Shown here: positions 17,351 through 28,807 of the stretch, piece after piece | How the letters are laid out: the number at the start of each line of letters is the position of its first letter | How positions within the stretch are numbered: the stretch's first letter is position 1 | Assembly: GCA_001657395.1 (NCBI GenBank) | Contig: LYSY01000001.1 | Coordinates: 620,001 to 684,000 of the forward strand | Reading direction: 5' to 3' | Length of the DNA: 64,000 bases | Origin: Rhodospirillales bacterium BBD 1991-14 | GTDB taxonomy: Bacteria > Pseudomonadota > Alphaproteobacteria > Kiloniellales > Kiloniellaceae | Position numbers and translations under genes: made by a program | The notes under the pieces: model-generated | The model's input: only the letters and a program-made list of their open reading frames with translations | Database searches by the model: none | Told to the model about the DNA's origin: nothing

Positions 17351-18937
17351 TTATCCAGGCTCCTCCGGGCGGAGGCTGAAGCCGCCGCGCTCGCGGTCGT
17401 CGATCTGGTCAACGAGCTGCAGCTCCCAGGCCAGGTAGCGGCGCGACGCCTCGGCGTTGCCGTCATGGCGGTCGTGCACGAAGTAGAGGAAGTCGATCGC
17501 GTCTTCCTGCCCGGGCTCATCCGGCCGCGCTTCGACCGGCAGGCCGGCATCCCGCCAGGTCCGGAAGCCGCCTTTCAACAGCAACGGTGTGATCCCTTCC
17601 GCCTCCAGGACATCGACCGCCGCGAGCGCGGCCACGGCCGGGTCGTCGGCCACCAGCAGCACCTCCCGGTGACCACCGGACAGCATTGCGCGCAGCAGGC
17701 CCGGAAGCCTTGGGCGGATCGACCAGCGGGATTGCGGGATCGCTTCCTCGCGAAAGGCGGTGCTGGGGCGCAGGTCAACTGCGACGGCACGGCCGGCAGA
17801 AAGGTGCCGTTGCGCGGTTTCCGGCGAGACCTCTTCGACTTCGGCGGGCAGGGGCGGGACAAACGTTCTCCCCATATCGGAGGAGACAAGCGTCTCGGCA
17901 GCATCGCCCTGCAGCACATAGGCCTCGTGGCCCATGCGGCGCAGCCAGAAGGCGGCGAAGCGGGCGCGGACGCCGCTTTCCGTGGTGTCCGTTATGACGC
18001 TGCGCGCCCGCCGCACGGCGATCCATTGGTCGGTCGCCTGCACGAGCTGCCCTGCAGGGGCATGAACTGCGCCGGCCAGATGGCCTGCGTCGTACTCCGA
18101 GCTGGTACGCACGTCGAACAGATAGCAGCTCCGCTCTTCATCGCGCTGCCAGGCCGCCAGCTGTTCGGGCGTCGCGGTGGGGCAGGGGAAGCCCTTCACG
18201 ACCGCCTGCGGGTCGAAAGCACCGCTGTCGCTTTCGGGAAGCGCCCGACTTTCGGAGCCGCGCACGAGGTCCAGGCCGGCAAGCGCCCAGCCCTGGGTAC
18301 CGTTGGTGAGGGCATAGACCGGGTTGGGAACGCCGGCGCGGCGCAGGCTCTCGACGCCGATCAGGCCGCGCGTGCGCCCCGCGCAGTTGATGACCACAGG
18401 CGTCTCGGGATCGCCCACGAGATCGTGCCAGCGATGCAGCGTTTCGCCGTTGGGCACGCAGCGCGCGCCGGGGAGACTCATCTTGTGAAACTCCCCGAAG
18501 GGCCGGCCGTCGAAGACATGCACGGGCCGCCCTTCGCGCTGCCAGGCGTGCAGGGTTTCGGCAGAGAGGGTCGGCGGATGGGCGGCCGCCTCCATCAGCT
18601 CCCCGAAGGTCTTGCTCGGCACGTTCACGCCCTTGAAGAGCGGGAAGCCGGCGGCGGTCCAGGCCGGTGCGCCGCCCTGTAGCACCGTGACGTTGCTGTA
18701 GCCGAGGGCGTCGAGCCGCCTGGCCGCCCGTTCCGCAACACCGTCGCCGTCATCCAGCAGCACACAAAGGGTTGCGCGCCGTGGCGCCAGGTCGCCGATG
18801 CGCAGCTCCAGCCGGCTGTAAGGGCAGTTCACGGCGTAGAAGGGGTGTCCTTCGCCGTATTGTCCATGCTCGCGCACGTCCAGCAGGGCGATTTCTTCCG
18901 GGCCGTGCAGGGCCTCTTTCAGGATTTCCGGAGTCAC
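17351..18937 (-). CDS. Four-domain rhodanese-like protein
   Basis: A 528-residue cytoplasmic protein made of four rhodanese modules (roughly 1-105, 120-235, 250-360, 370-490) and a C-terminal extension. Only module 2 keeps the catalytic cysteine, in VINCAGRTRG at residue 185. The equivalent loops of modules 1, 3 and 4 read LLDDGDG, ITDTTESG and VADDPAV, without Cys. The likely activity is sulfur transfer by one site, the rest being structural or binding modules. The GTG start has no clear ribosome site, but the first residues (PEILKEAL...EIALLDVRE) match normal rhodanese starts. It lies 57 bases after the cysteine-dioxygenase-like gene on the same strand. Confidence 0.9.
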   Translation of the reverse strand: MTPEILKEALHGPEEIALLDVREHGQYGEGHPFYAVNCPYSRLELRIGDLAPRRATLCVLLDDGDGVAERAARRLDALGYSNVTVLQGGAPAWTAAGFPLFKGVNVPSKTFGELMEAAAHPPTLSAETLHAWQREGRPVHVFDGRPFGEFHKMSLPGARCVPNGETLHRWHDLVGDPETPVVINCAGRTRGLIGVESLRRAGVPNPVYALTNGTQGWALAGLDLVRGSESRALPESDSGAFDPQAVVKGFPCPTATPEQLAAWQRDEERSCYLFDVRTSSEYDAGHLAGAVHAPAGQLVQATDQWIAVRRARSVITDTTESGVRARFAAFWLRRMGHEAYVLQGDAAETLVSSDMGRTFVPPLPAEVEEVSPETAQRHLSAGRAVAVDLRPSTAFREEAIPQSRWSIRPRLPGLLRAMLSGGHREVLLVADDPAVAALAAVDVLEAEGITPLLLKGGFRTWRDAGLPVEARPDEPGQEDAIDFLYFVHDRHDGNAEASRRYLAWELQLVDQIDDRERGGFSLRPEEPG

Positions 18938-18994
18938 AGCGGCGGTGCCGCCGGCGTATCGGGCCGGCGTCCCTTTTTGAGCAGCGTTACGGGC

Positions 18995-19615
18995 CTAGGT
19001 GCGGGTCTTGACGCCGATGTCCATGATGCGGCAGGTGCCCTCAGCCAGATCGAAGGTGAGACGTTCGGTCAGTGTTTCCAGGGCGTGCCCGTACATGTGG
19101 AGGTGGCGGATAACCCGGTCCCCCTTGATCTGGACGGAGTGGATGTCGTCCGGCATCAGGGCGATGCCGCTTCCCGGACCGATCACCAGGGTCTCCGCTT
19201 CCGAGAGGCTGGCTCTGCCCGGCTCCGAACCGTCATCGGTGCGCTCGTAGAGGGTGTTGTACTCGTCGCCCTCGACGGCGGCGATGCAGGCCCAGGTCGT
19301 GTGATTGTGCGGCGGTACCACCTTTCCCGGGCGCATCACGTTCAGATAGAGCGCGAAGGTCTGATCGTCGTCCATGGCAATGAGATAGCGGGCCTGCTGC
19401 TGGTCCGCCTCCGGGTCGGGGTAGCGGTCGCTGCTCCAGAGTGCCGCATCGGCGGCAAGCGCCTTCAAGGCCTGGAGGACACGGTCAAGGCCGCTGCGGC
19501 CGAGCCCGTCGTCTTCAAGGATGACACGGGCAGTGCCGCGAAATCGTGCGATCCTGTCCTCACCGTCTCCTGATGTCCGTTCGCTGTTTTCCGCGCTGCT
19601 GCGCTGAGCTTCCAT
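18995..19615 (-). CDS. Cysteine dioxygenase-type cupin
   Basis: A 206-residue cupin of the bacterial cysteine/thiol dioxygenase family. The iron-binding motif [18 protein letters not shown] and the distal His in [13 protein letters not shown] are visible, giving the 3-His site of these enzymes. The expected reaction is oxidation of cysteine or a related thiol such as 3-mercaptopropionate to the sulfinate. The ATG at 19615 has AGAGGT upstream and is preferred over a start at 19723. The next gene in the same direction encodes the four-domain rhodanese, which ties both to sulfur catabolism. The substrate is not certain. Confidence 0.85.
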   Translation of the reverse strand: MEAQRSSAENSERTSGDGEDRIARFRGTARVILEDDGLGRSGLDRVLQALKALAADAALWSSDRYPDPEADQQQARYLIAMDDDQTFALYLNVMRPGKVVPPHNHTTWACIAAVEGDEYNTLYERTDDGSEPGRASLSEAETLVIGPGSGIALMPDDIHSVQIKGDRVIRHLHMYGHALETLTERLTFDLAEGTCRIMDIGVKTRT

Positions 19616-19770
19616 AATCGCCGACCTCTGGCTGCCCTTTCCGATCAGTGCCTGTGCCTTCTGCCGTCCCTGAAGACGGTTTGGCCACAACCGACAGCAT
19701 AATGGAGCTTGGCCATGCCGCAAAGTCTCGACACCGACGTATCCGTCGGCGCCATGGGACGCCGACGGCG

Positions 19771-20271
19771 CTACTGCTCTCCGGCGCGGCTATCGAAGAC
19801 CTCCTGGGCGGCGCGCAGGCCGTGCAGCGATGCGGGAAAGCCGGCATAGACAGACATCAGGATCATCGTCTCGACGATCTCCTGCTCGGTGATTCCGACA
19901 TTCAAGGCCCCGTGGATGTGCACCTTCAACTCAGGCTGCGTGTATCCCAGGGCAGCGAGGGCGGCGACGATTGCCAGCTGGCGCTGGCGATCGGTCAGGC
20001 CGGGCCGGCAGAAGAGGTCGCCGTAGGGATACTCGATAACGTAGCGCGCCAGGTCGGGCGAGGTCCGCGACAGGGCTTCGACAACGGCACGCCCTTGTCC
20101 CCGGGTGATCTCGTCGACGCGCTCAAGGCCTCGTTCGTAGCGGTCGCCCGGCGGGCAGGCTGCGCGGGCAGGCTCGCTCGTCTCTGTCTGCGCGCCCGCA
20201 GCGGCCGGCCACAGCAAACAAGTGAAGGCGAGGGCCAGCAGGCCCGATTTTCGGCTGGAGTTCGCAGTCAT
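19771..20271 (-). CDS. Secreted carboxymuconolactone decarboxylase-like protein
   Basis: A 166-residue AhpD/carboxymuconolactone-decarboxylase-fold protein with a signal peptide ([19 protein letters not shown]). The core has [51 protein letters not shown], which aligns with the family's helical core including a conserved His and Glu, but without the CxxC of AhpD-type peroxidase partners. It is exported, which is less usual. It is divergent from the LysR gene at 20356, its probable regulator. True substrate unknown. Confidence 0.85.
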   Translation of the reverse strand: MTANSSRKSGLLALAFTCLLWPAAAGAQTETSEPARAACPPGDRYERGLERVDEITRGQGRAVVEALSRTSPDLARYVIEYPYGDLFCRPGLTDRQRQLAIVAALAALGYTQPELKVHIHGALNVGITEQEIVETMILMSVYAGFPASLHGLRAAQEVFDSRAGEQ

Positions 20272-20324
20272 CTTCAGCTCCCGGTCTTTGTGTGACTGCC
20301 CAACCAGATGGCGTCGCCTTGAGA

Positions 20325-20360
20325 ATGAATGAAATTCATAATACTAATATCCATTATGAA
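20325..20360. promoter_or_regulatory. Inverted repeats at the LysR start, probable autoregulatory site
   Basis: TTCATAAT (20335-20342) and ATTATGAA (20353-20360) form a perfect 8-bp inverted repeat with a 10-base spacer. A second one, ATGAAT-GAA-ATTCAT, is at 20325-20339. The right arm of the first repeat contains the presumed ATG of the LysR gene (20356). The size fits a LysR T-N11-A type site shared by the two divergent genes. Confidence 0.6.
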
Positions 20361-21297
20361 TGAATTGAAACTCAGGTCGCTCGACATCTCCGCGTTGCTC
20401 GTGTTCCACACCCTTGCCGACGAGGGAAGCGTTGGCAGGACCGCCCAGCGTCTGGGCATGACCCAGTCCGCCGTCAGCCACGCGCTCAACAGACTGCGCG
20501 GACTCTGGAACGACCCTCTTTTCGTTCGCAGTGGCGGCCGGATGGAACCGACGCAGAAGGCGCTGGGGCTGGCGCCGGGCATTTCCGCCGCCCTCAGCGA
20601 GCTTGATATCCTGTTGCGGCAGGAGCGGGTGTTCGACCCGGAGACGGACCGGCGGCGCTTTGTCATCGGCATGTCGGACTACGCTGCATCGGTCTTCCTG
20701 CCCGGGCTGGTCGACCGCTGCGCCGACAACCTGGATCGCATCACCTTTCTGGTGCGCCACACCAGCCGCGCCACGGGCTTTGAGATGCTGGACCGGGGAG
20801 AGGTCGAATGCCTTGTCGGGAGTTTTCCCGCCGCGCCGAAGCGCATGCGCCAGCTCAGCCTTTTTCGCGACCGCTTCGTCTGTGCCGTCGGCGCCGGCAA
20901 TCCCATGGCTTCGGAAGCCCTGACGCTCGAGCGTTACCTTTCTGCACGCCATGTCCACGTCTCTCTTGCCGGCGAACCGACGGGCTATGCCGACCGCTTT
21001 CTGAAGCGCGCCGGACACAGCAGGGAGGTGGCGCTGACGCTCGGGCACTTTCTGGTTCTGCCCCATGTTCTGGCAACGTCTTCGCTCGTCGCAACGGAGC
21101 CGCTCAGCGTGGTTGACCCCTTTGTCGACAGCTACAGTCTCAGGCTCAGCGATCCGCCGTTCGAGACCGATGATTTCGCGTTTTCCTGCGTCTGGCGCGG
21201 ACGGTCCGATGGCGATCCCGGCCTCGCCTGGCTCGTTTCCGTCCTGAAGACAATCGCAGAACCCCCTCCATCCCTGCGCGGACCGCTCCGACGATGA
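20356..21297 (+). CDS. LysR-family transcriptional regulator
   Basis: A 313-residue LysR regulator. The winged helix is at the N-terminus (LKLRSLDISALLVFHTLADEGSVGRTAQRLGMTQSAVSHALNRLR), followed by the periplasmic-binding-protein-like effector domain from about residue 90. The start at 20356 is chosen because MNELKLRSLD matches the usual family start; an ATG at 20329 would add 9 residues. It is divergent from the secreted carboxymuconolactone-decarboxylase-like gene, and palindromes lie between the two. Confidence 0.92.
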   Translation: MNELKLRSLDISALLVFHTLADEGSVGRTAQRLGMTQSAVSHALNRLRGLWNDPLFVRSGGRMEPTQKALGLAPGISAALSELDILLRQERVFDPETDRRRFVIGMSDYAASVFLPGLVDRCADNLDRITFLVRHTSRATGFEMLDRGEVECLVGSFPAAPKRMRQLSLFRDRFVCAVGAGNPMASEALTLERYLSARHVHVSLAGEPTGYADRFLKRAGHSREVALTLGHFLVLPHVLATSSLVATEPLSVVDPFVDSYSLRLSDPPFETDDFAFSCVWRGRSDGDPGLAWLVSVLKTIAEPPPSLRGPLRR

Positions 21298-21559
21298 TGC
21301 GGGGGCGGCCGCTGCAGCGGGCCGCCTGTAATCTGCCGAATCGGTAAGGTGCCGCCAAGGGCACAGACCGGGTCCGGAAGCTCCCTTGGGCCTTGTTTAC
21401 CGGCCAAGTACTTGCGGAAAACTCAACTTCAGATCGAAAATAGAAAAGAGTTTTGATTGCCCTCTCTTTCTCGAAGAGTACACTAATGCGCGATTAAATA
21501 TCATTCTGTACGCGTAAAAGAGAAATTTTCGTACTAAATATGGAAGTAGTGAGGGTTTG

Positions 21560-22186
21560 ATGTACAAATCGGTAATGATCTTGGCGGCTGTCGGCTTTCT
21601 GGGTTTCGCCGGAAGCGCGCATGCTCAATTCTATTTGGGCGTGCATGGCGGAGCGAACTTCGTACAGGACAGCGATCTGGAAGATCCCCTGGTGGCCGAT
21701 GCAGAGGCGCGCTTCGATACCGGCTTTGCGCTCGGCGGTGTCGGCGGTTACCGCTTTGGGGTCAACGACAGTCTCTCCGTTGATGTGGAAGGCGAGGTAA
21801 CCTATCGGGACAACGCGCTGGACGAGTTTGACATCGCCGGTGCGGACTTTGATGCGAGCGGGGATGTTTACTCGCTGGCTCTCATGGCGAACGCCTGGGT
21901 GAACTGGGAGATCGGCGACAGCGGCTTCGCGCCCTACCTTGGCGGTGGTCTGGGGGCTGTGATCGTCGACATCGACGACCCGGAGATCGCGGGTATCGCT
22001 CTTGAAGACGGCGACGACACAGTGTTCGGTGGTCAGGTAGGGGCCGGGCTCGGCTACTCGGTCACCGAGCACGTTGTTGTGTCCCTGGACTACCGCTTCC
22101 TTATCACTGAAGACCCGGACTTCGACGGCACCGACGCCGAGTATCAGAACCACACGGTGTTGCTGGGCGTCCGGTATCTGTTCTGA
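21560..22186 (+). CDS. Outer-membrane beta-barrel protein
   Basis: A 208-residue exported protein with a signal peptide (MILAAVGFLGFAGSAHAQ) and an eight-stranded OmpA/OmpW-like barrel: alternating hydrophobic stretches, acidic loops (DSDLEDPLVADAEARFD, DPDFDGTDAEYQ) and the C-terminal aromatic VLLGVRYLF that marks BAM substrates. A GAGGG ribosome site precedes the ATG. It stands alone between the LysR gene and katG. Its loops are rich in Asp and Glu. No specific function can be read. Confidence 0.85.
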   Translation: MYKSVMILAAVGFLGFAGSAHAQFYLGVHGGANFVQDSDLEDPLVADAEARFDTGFALGGVGGYRFGVNDSLSVDVEGEVTYRDNALDEFDIAGADFDASGDVYSLALMANAWVNWEIGDSGFAPYLGGGLGAVIVDIDDPEIAGIALEDGDDTVFGGQVGAGLGYSVTEHVVVSLDYRFLITEDPDFDGTDAEYQNHTVLLGVRYLF

Positions 22187-22277
22187 GGCCGGCTCTTCGG
22201 AAGCCGGGAGCCTCGTAAAGCCAGCCGCTGGCCCGGTAGTTTGCGCGGGCAATACGATTTCTGAAGGCATCCGCACA

Positions 22278-22306
22278 AAGCAAAGGGCGGACCGAAGGGT
22301 CCGCCC
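22278..22306 (-). terminator. Rho-independent terminator of katG
   Basis: A perfect 9-bp stem (GGGCGGACC 22285-22293, GGTCCGCCC 22298-22306). Read leftward it has a CTTC loop and is followed by TTTGCTTTG. It lies 60 bases after the katG stop and probably ends that transcript. The tail on the other strand is not T-rich. Confidence 0.7.
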
Positions 22307-22366
22307 AGTGCAACTCACATTAGGTAACAGATTTCATATCAGGGGAAGAGATGTTCCCCGCCGAGG

Positions 22367-24617
<2,251 letters not shown>

Positions 24618-24739
24618 CAAGAGGCGCGCCGAACATTTTTTGCTGATCACTCCGGTCCTCACGCCGCAGTGCGCAGGGGCGCTTTGAAGAACCGCCGCTA
24701 TCCTTCTGGCATCAAATGCCTAACTGGATCCAGATCGCT

Positions 24740-26173
24740 TCACCGGGAGGTGGCCCGAGGCGATCCGGTCTCACAAAAGACACCGGCGCCGGCGGTGCCG
24801 GCAATCTGCCGGGCGACGGAGCGCCCGCTGTGGATGGCGCCCTCCACATAGCCCCAGAACCGGCCGGCGACTTCCGCTCCGGCGAAGCGGACCCGGCCGC
24901 CCCAGGCTGACAGCCGGGCGACCGCGTCGGGATCGCCGCCGACCCGGACGGTCGCGTTGTAGCCTCCGCCGGACCAGGGGTGGTCGATCCAGACCGCTTC
25001 GCCGATCTCCAAAGGCGCGCCGACGGCCTCGCCAAAGACGCGGCTCAGCCGGCCCAGGAGCAGGTCATGCCGTGCCTCCTGCGACAGCACAGCCCATTGG
25101 CGTGCAAGCGGGCCGCCGAGGAAGGCGGTGAGGCGGGGCGGGAAGGGGCCGTCGCCGCTGCCATCGACCACCGCCAGCCCCGGCGTGTCCGCGAAGAGGG
25201 CTGTACCGCTGAACCCCTTGAGCCGCCAGAACGCGCGGTCGAAGACCAGGACCGTCTTGATCATGGCGCCGGCCGCAAAGGACGCCAGAAGCGCCGCCAG
25301 CTCGTCGCTGTTGTCCATTTCAAAAGTGATCCGCCGGGCTGCAGGCGGCGGCACGGCTACGATCGCGTGATCGGCCGTCCAGACTCCTGCCGCAGCGATG
25401 ACCTCCACCCGGTCGCCGGTGGTGCGAATGCGCTCAACGGGCGCGCCCAGGCGCGGCCTGTGCCGCAGTTCCGACGCAAGCTGATCGACGATCCCGATCA
25501 TGCCGCCGGCGACCTGGAACTCCAGGTCGTCCCGTTCCGACGCGTAGCGCGCGAAGATGTCTCTCACCGCCTGCGCATGAACGTCCTCCGGTGCGGCGCC
25601 GAGGATCTCCGAGAAATGCGAATAGGCCATGGCGTGCTCCTCGGCTTCCAGCAACAGGGCGCGCAGAGCCGCGGCGAGGCTCTCCTTCGGGGCGGTCCGC
25701 CTTTCGACCAGCAACCGCAACCCGCGCCCCGCTTCGCCAGGACTCTCCCAGGGGGTGTTCCACCACGCCAGCTTCAGGCGCAGCGCGCGAAGGACTTCGC
25801 CGGGGCTGTCCCAGCGCACCACCTGTTCCTCCAGAAGTTCATGAAGCTCGCCGACCGAAATCAGGTCTTCGAAGCGCCGGGTGTTCTGCCCAGCCAGGCA
25901 AAGGCCGATCCCGGTCCGCGGGACCGGTGAGAGGTGCAGGCCCGCCTGTGATGCAAGGCCGAGCACGGCGTGCATGTCGCCGTTCACCATTTGCGCGCCC
26001 TCGTCGAAGAGGCCGCCGCTGCGCAGCGGTACGGTCCGGATGCGGCCGCCCAGACGCGTCTGTGCTTCCAGCAGTTGGCAGGAAAGGCCGGCCTGTTCCA
26101 CGGCCGCAGCGGCGGCCAGTCCAGCGGCCCCGCCGCCGATGACGATGACGTGGACATGGCTTTCGGGTTTCAT
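24740..26173 (-). CDS. Flavin-containing amine oxidase (MAO family)
   Basis: FAD-dependent amine oxidase of 477 residues. The N-terminal dinucleotide-binding motif is IVIGGGAAGLAAAAAVEQAG with the downstream EAQTRLGGRIRT, and the C-terminal FAD-binding stretch is VRFAGAEVAGRFWGYVEGAIHSG. It should oxidise a primary or secondary amine to the aldehyde or imine with release of H2O2 and ammonia; katG lies next to it, which would fit but may be chance. It is divergent from the TetR gene at 26251 with tandem palindromes between. Substrate unknown. Confidence 0.9.
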   Translation of the reverse strand: MKPESHVHVIVIGGGAAGLAAAAAVEQAGLSCQLLEAQTRLGGRIRTVPLRSGGLFDEGAQMVNGDMHAVLGLASQAGLHLSPVPRTGIGLCLAGQNTRRFEDLISVGELHELLEEQVVRWDSPGEVLRALRLKLAWWNTPWESPGEAGRGLRLLVERRTAPKESLAAALRALLLEAEEHAMAYSHFSEILGAAPEDVHAQAVRDIFARYASERDDLEFQVAGGMIGIVDQLASELRHRPRLGAPVERIRTTGDRVEVIAAAGVWTADHAIVAVPPPAARRITFEMDNSDELAALLASFAAGAMIKTVLVFDRAFWRLKGFSGTALFADTPGLAVVDGSGDGPFPPRLTAFLGGPLARQWAVLSQEARHDLLLGRLSRVFGEAVGAPLEIGEAVWIDHPWSGGGYNATVRVGGDPDAVARLSAWGGRVRFAGAEVAGRFWGYVEGAIHSGRSVARQIAGTAGAGVFCETGSPRATSR

Positions 26174-26188
26174 TGGGGGATTCCTGAG

Positions 26189-26220
26189 TTGAGCAATTGT
26201 TCAATTGAGCATATGTTCAA
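26189..26220. promoter_or_regulatory. Tandem operators between amine oxidase and TetR genes
   Basis: Two abutting 16-base imperfect palindromes: TTGAGCAATTGTTCAA (26189-26204) and TTGAGCATATGTTCAA (26205-26220), each with one mismatched pair. A rightward promoter (TTGAGC at 26189, 17-base spacer, TATGTT at 26212) is built into them, so a bound repressor would block it. They are the expected sites of the TetR protein at 26251. Confidence 0.75.
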
Positions 26221-26250
26221 CACAGATCCAGACTTCAAGGAGACATAACA

Positions 26251-26838
26251 ATGGCGCGTCTGTCCGCTGCCGAGCGCCGCCGCCAGATCGTCGAAGCCGC
26301 AACGGAGGCTGTGCTTCGCAGGGGCCTGGCGCAGGCGGCGACACGCGACGTGACCAAAGCCCTCGGGGTCGGCTCAGGGCTTTTGCACCACTACTTCCCG
26401 TCGTGGGCCGAACTGCGGGCCGAGGCGGTGCGCCTGGCGGCAAGGCGGGAGATCGACGAGGTGCAGGCGATGGTGGCAGGGCTGCCCGGGCTGGAGGCGC
26501 TGGACCGTCTGGCCGACTGGATGGTCGAAGACGGTGACATGCGCCACTGGCGCCTCTGGCTGAACGCGCAGGACGAGGCGCATCGCGACGACCGTCTGGC
26601 CGAAGTCATGAATGCGGCCATGGCGGAGTGGCATGAGGTGATCGCGGACCTCTTGGTCCGGGCAGGCAAGGAAGGTGTGGCGCAGGGGACAGAGACGGAG
26701 GCGGCGGCATGGCGCCTCGCAGCAATGATGGATGGCCTCGCCGGCGCTATGCTCGTTCGCGGGTCGCGCGTGACGCCGGCGATGGCGCGCGACCTAATGA
26801 AGACCCAGCTTCTGCTTGAGCTCTGTCGCAAGACCTAG
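26251..26838 (+). CDS. TetR-family regulator (BetI-like)
   Basis: A 195-residue TetR-type repressor. The N-terminal helix-turn-helix runs RRRQIVEAATEAVLRRGLAQAATRDVTKALGVGSGLLHHYFPSW, and the C-terminal domain (WRLAAMMDGLAGAMLVRG) resembles the BetI-type ligand domain. An AAGGAG ribosome site precedes the ATG. It is divergent from the amine oxidase gene and is its likely repressor; an amine or its aldehyde may be the inducer. Confidence 0.9.
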   Translation: MARLSAAERRRQIVEAATEAVLRRGLAQAATRDVTKALGVGSGLLHHYFPSWAELRAEAVRLAARREIDEVQAMVAGLPGLEALDRLADWMVEDGDMRHWRLWLNAQDEAHRDDRLAEVMNAAMAEWHEVIADLLVRAGKEGVAQGTETEAAAWRLAAMMDGLAGAMLVRGSRVTPAMARDLMKTQLLLELCRKT

Positions 26839-27134
26839 GCCGCCGGAAGCGCGCCCGGGTCGGTTGGGGACACGATTGCCGACTTCCCCGTCCTGCGTAT
26901 CGGCGCGAAGGCGGAGCAGATCGCCCTAATTGACTTGTCGTGACTCCGAGGAGGTGGCGTCCACAATCTGAGCTCCGACTTTCACGTGCTCGAATCAGGG
27001 AATTCAGAATCCGTGCCGCGTCCTCGGAATACGTGGCGCGTTCAAATCTTCACCATGGCTCCTGGGGTTCGGAGGCCGATTGCAGTCCGCGCCGAACCGG
27101 TCGATGCAACTCGCAACTGGAAAGGAGCTTCGCG

Positions 27135-28649
27135 GTGAACGTCGTAACGCCACTCAAGTCTTCACTCGGTCCCGCCGAGAGTTTCCTCAACCGGACCCAT
27201 CGCCTTCTCATTGACGGCAAGTGGGTCGACGCGAAATCAGGAGAAACCTTCGACACGCTCAATCCGGCAACCGAGGAGGCGCTCGCCTCCGTCGCGCTCG
27301 GCAGCGCCACGGATGTTGACGCTGCGGTCGCCGCCGCGCGCAAAGCCTTCGACGAGGGGCCCTGGCCGAGCATGCTTCCGGCCGAGCGTCAGCGCATTCT
27401 GCAGAAACTGGGCGACCTCATTGAGGAGAACGGTGAGGAGTTGGCCTGGATCGAGAGTCTCGACAACGGCAAGCCGGTGAAGGTTGCCCGCGTAGCGGAT
27501 ATTCCTCTGACCGCGGACCTCTTCCACTATATGGCCGCCCACGCACGCACGCGCGAAGGTCATGTGGTGCCGACATCGGACTTTGCGATACCGGGCGCGG
27601 AATTCCACGCCTACACGGTTGAAGAGCCGGTCGGCGTCGTCGGCCTTATCACGCCCTGGAACTACCCGCTTCTGATCGCCGCCGGTTGGCAGATGGCGGG
27701 CGCGCTCGCCGCCGGGAACACGGTCGTGCTGAAGCCCTCTGAGGTAACGCCGCTTTCGATCACGCGCTTTGGCGAGCTGGCGCTCGAAGCCGGCGTCCCA
27801 CCCGGCGTCATCAACATCGTTCATGGCTACGGCACAGACGCCGGCGCACGCCTTGTGGAGCATCCGCAGGTGGACAAGATCGGCTTCACAGGCTCGACCC
27901 GCACCGGCCGGGGCCTGCTCAAGTCGGTCGCCGACTCGAACCTCAAGAAGGTGACCTTGGAGCTTGGCGGAAAGTCGCCGGACATCATCTTCGCCGATGC
28001 GGATCTCGATGATGCCATTGCCGGCGTTGCGATGGGTGTATTCTTTAACCAGGGCGAGTGCTGCTGCGCAGGCACGCGGATCTATGTCGAAGACGAGGTC
28101 TATGACAAATTCGTGGCGGGTATGGTCGAGGAGGCTAAAAAGATCCGTCTCGGCTCAGGCCAGGAACCCAGCACCGATATGGGGCCGCTCGTCTCCCAGA
28201 ACCAGCTCAACACGGTGATGGGCTATATCGATGCCGGCAAGTCGGACGGCGCGACCGTTGCGGTCGGTGGTGCCAGAGCAAGTGACAAGGGCTACTTCGT
28301 CCAGCCGACGCTTTTCACCGACGTCGACCCGGATATGTCGATTGTTCGCGAGGAAATCTTCGGTCCCGTCGCGTCGATTGAGCGGTTTTCCGAGATTGAT
28401 GATGTCGTCCGGCGCGCCAACGACTCCGATTACGGGCTCGGCGCCGGCATTTGGACGACAGACGTCCGCAAGACCCATCATGTCGCCAAGGCGATCCGGG
28501 CCGGGACGGTCTTTGTGAACTGCTACAACGTCTTTGACGCCGCGATGCCCTTTGGCGGTTACAAGCAGTCCGGATGGGGGCGCAACCGGGGCCGCCAGGC
28601 CTTTGAGGCCTTTACCGAGACCAAGGCCGTCTACGTCAAGCTGAACTGA
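27135..28649 (+). CDS. NAD(P)-dependent aldehyde dehydrogenase
   Basis: Aldehyde dehydrogenase of 504 residues. Visible are TPWNYPLLIAAGWQMAGALAAGN, the cofactor loop FTGSTRTGR, the general base ELGGKSPDIIF, the catalytic cysteine in NQGECCCAGTRIYVE, and EEIFGPV near the C-terminus. The open frame begins at 26940, but the GTG at 27135 has a GGAAAGGAG site 7 bases upstream and fits the family length. The Fe-dependent alcohol dehydrogenase gene follows after 158 bases. With the amine oxidase upstream it could oxidise the aldehyde made there; this link is inference. The 296 bases before it hold no gene. Confidence 0.93.
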   Translation: MNVVTPLKSSLGPAESFLNRTHRLLIDGKWVDAKSGETFDTLNPATEEALASVALGSATDVDAAVAAARKAFDEGPWPSMLPAERQRILQKLGDLIEENGEELAWIESLDNGKPVKVARVADIPLTADLFHYMAAHARTREGHVVPTSDFAIPGAEFHAYTVEEPVGVVGLITPWNYPLLIAAGWQMAGALAAGNTVVLKPSEVTPLSITRFGELALEAGVPPGVINIVHGYGTDAGARLVEHPQVDKIGFTGSTRTGRGLLKSVADSNLKKVTLELGGKSPDIIFADADLDDAIAGVAMGVFFNQGECCCAGTRIYVEDEVYDKFVAGMVEEAKKIRLGSGQEPSTDMGPLVSQNQLNTVMGYIDAGKSDGATVAVGGARASDKGYFVQPTLFTDVDPDMSIVREEIFGPVASIERFSEIDDVVRRANDSDYGLGAGIWTTDVRKTHHVAKAIRAGTVFVNCYNVFDAAMPFGGYKQSGWGRNRGRQAFEAFTETKAVYVKLN

Positions 28650-28807
28650 TCGATCCGTTCTGATTGAGGCCGGGTGCCCAGGGTCTGTGCGGATCGGCGG
28701 TGAAGCCCGTTCCCCAAGCGTCCGTCTCGCTCGCTTCACGCCGTGAAGCGGTCCGCCCGGCCTCATTTTCGGATTGGTGTCAGAAACCGAGATTCCGGAG
28801 AACTGTC

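Noticed and set aside
28734-28748. CTTCAC-GCC-GTGAAG dyad before the Fe-ADH gene
   Set aside because: Only 6 bp and within a region of otherwise normal composition; too weak to call an operator.
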